Assembly (NCBI RefSeq): GCF_030160075.1
Contig: NZ_BSNQ01000009.1
Coordinates: 616,295 to 680,294, forward strand
Reading direction: 5' to 3'
DNA from: Dyella lipolytica
Lineage (GTDB): Bacteria > Pseudomonadota > Gammaproteobacteria > Xanthomonadales > Rhodanobacteraceae
DNA length: 64,000 nucleotides
Position 1 is the first letter of the stretch, and every line of letters begins with the position of its first letter. Positions 63,028 to 64,000 of the stretch are shown here, in pieces. The notes under the pieces were generated by a model that worked only from the letters and a program-made list of their open reading frames with translations, had not been told where the DNA came from and made no database searches. The translations under genes were made by a program, and so were the position numbers.

Positions 63028-63827
63028 GCTCGCTGCAAGCGATCCAGCAACAGATGCTGCAGGCGGTGCTTGCCGAGAAGGCGCTGCCGCCGCACATCGT
63101 GCGCGGTGACCGCATCGCCGATACCAACAGCCGGCTTGCTGTTTATCGGCATGGCTACCGCTTTCGCTTGCGCGATGCTTTGAAAGGTGAATTCACCGGC
63201 CTGCAATGCATGGTTGGCCAGCGCTTCGAGACGTTGCTGGACCGTTACATCGACGCGCATCCTTCCGAGCACTACAACATTCGCTGGTATGGCGCCGGCC
63301 TGGCCGCATTCCTCGACTACGCCCGGCCTTGGCGCGACAAGCCGCAGCTGACCGAGATGGCTCGCCTTGACTGGGCCATTTCCACCGCATTTGACGCGGC
63401 AGACGAATCGAGCATGGGCGTCGCTGAACTATCGGTCGTGCCGCCCGATGCATGGGCCGATCTGCGCTTGTCGTTGCAGAAGAATCTGCAAGTACTTACA
63501 TGTATGCACAACACCGATGCATTCCGCCGCGCCGCGGACCGCGACGCCAAACGCCCGCGCCTGCAACGCTTTGCCCACCCGCACCAAGTGATGGTGTGGC
63601 GACAAGCGATGACGGTTCACTATCGCCCCCTGGATGGCGACGAATGGCAAGTGCTAGGCGCTGCGATGCGCGGCGAGCCCTTCGCGTCACTGTGCGAAAG
63701 GCTGGCCGAGCACCATGACGAATCCGCCGCTACGCTGCGCATGGTGGCCTTGCTGAAACGCTGGCTGGAGGCTGGCCTGATATGCGGCTGGACATTCGAC
63801 CCCTCCTTGTCGGGGTCCGCGATGTAA
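63024..63827 (+). CDS. bufC: BufC-like DUF2063 partner protein
   Basis: A 267-residue protein of the DUF2063/NGO1945 type, the usual partner of DUF692. N-terminal text SLQAIQQQMLQAVLA and DTNSRLAVYRHGYRFRLRDAL is the conserved N-terminal helical domain; RYIDAHPSEHYNIRWYGAGL and VVPPDAWADLRLSL lie in the middle. The partner family binds precursor peptides and passes them to the MNIO enzyme. The ATG at 63024 overlaps the bufB stop (ATGA). A longer in-frame stretch upstream is the antisense-free reading of bufB in another frame and is not used. The gene ends 57 bases before the partial gene. Confidence 0.88.
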   Translation: MSSLQAIQQQMLQAVLAEKALPPHIVRGDRIADTNSRLAVYRHGYRFRLRDALKGEFTGLQCMVGQRFETLLDRYIDAHPSEHYNIRWYGAGLAAFLDYARPWRDKPQLTEMARLDWAISTAFDAADESSMGVAELSVVPPDAWADLRLSLQKNLQVLTCMHNTDAFRRAADRDAKRPRLQRFAHPHQVMVWRQAMTVHYRPLDGDEWQVLGAAMRGEPFASLCERLAEHHDESAATLRMVALLKRWLEAGLICGWTFDPSLSGSAM

Positions 63828-63884
63828 CCGGCGCCGGCTTCCGGCGAATAACTGGCATAGAGCCCAGTCACGGAAGCGTCGCCC

Positions 63885-64000
63885 ATGTACATCGAGCACC
63901 AACCCGTTCTCGCCGACAGGCCGCGGCCGCTGCTGGTCGAGCCAGCCCTGGAATCCCTGCTCAACCAATCCATGCTACGCGTGGACGTCGTGGCCGAGCT
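63885..64000 (+). CDS. start of an unidentified gene (partial)
   Basis: An open frame of 38 codons plus two bases running off the window, starting MYIEHQPVLADRPRPLLVEP. CGGAAG lies about ten bases before the ATG. It is on the same strand as the bufferin operon, 57 bases after bufC, and may be its next gene. The visible residues do not show a signal peptide or a membrane helix and I do not recognise them. Two open frames on the opposite strand overlap it and are unlikely to be genes. Confidence 0.5.
   Translation, partial: MYIEHQPVLADRPRPLLVEPALESLLNQSMLRVDVVAE

Overview
The window looks like chromosomal DNA of a GC-rich gammaproteobacterium of the Xanthomonadales (Lysobacterales), most likely Rhodanobacteraceae (Dyella, Rhodanobacter or Luteibacter type). 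This is inferred from the proteins: a plant-type glutamate-cysteine ligase, a tri-domain Grx4 protein, DUF6491 lipoproteins, an Oar-like TonB-dependent receptor, a TPR-sulfotransferase, and the E. coli-like blocks rhlB/trxA/rho and ftsE-ftsX...rpoH. No insertion sequence, prophage, CRISPR array, rRNA gene or convincing tRNA gene was seen.

Layout. 1-11.4 kb: the end of a ketopantoate reductase gene, then mostly minus-strand small envelope genes (DUF2845-like, DUF924, DUF2383-like, DUF2884, an exported PrxQ-type peroxiredoxin, two DUF6491 lipoproteins with a zinc-ribbon protein), a universal stress protein, a ferritin-like di-iron protein, a membrane LytTR regulator, an MFS exporter and a glutathione transferase. 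11.4-19.3 kb: central carbon and translation genes on the minus strand (aceE, maeB, a QEGLA-motif protein, rsgA). 19.4-23.3 kb: plus-strand aminotransferase, SGNH hydrolase, LpxH-like phosphoesterase and a Grx4/IscA-like/rhodanese fusion. 23.3-29.3 kb: a PiuC/YbiX-type oxygenase, a TPR-sulfotransferase and a large Oar-like receptor. 29.3-39.6 kb: AMP nucleosidase, DegV protein, SDR, sppA, a MATE exporter, a DUF3667 protein and priA, the last preceded by an inverted pair of perfect DnaA boxes. 39.6-47.8 kb: a tripartite RND efflux operon and a two-component system. 47.8-52.3 kb: rpoH with a perfect CIRCE element, ung, a tandem-receiver protein and ftsX-ftsE. 52.4-56.7 kb: rhlB with a long structured leader, diverging from trxA and rho. 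56.8-61.1 kb: a second two-component system, gshA and an ArgO-like exporter. 61.1-64 kb: a DoxX protein diverging from a bufferin-type operon (bufA, bufB, bufC), then a gene cut by the window end.

Several groups appear to work together. gshA makes thiol buffer, while the bufferin operon encodes a six-cysteine exported peptide with its DUF692 modifying enzyme and DUF2063 partner, a recently described class of copper-binding modified peptides. HrcA, through CIRCE, should repress rpoH, which would join two heat-shock circuits. The strongest leads are the bufferin locus and its internal hairpin, the oxygenase/sulfotransferase/TonB-receptor group, the CIRCE at rpoH, the DnaA boxes before priA, the rhlB leader and a receiver domain that has lost its phosphoacceptor. 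Starts were moved from the longest open frame where a ribosome binding site or family alignment called for it; these choices are stated per gene.
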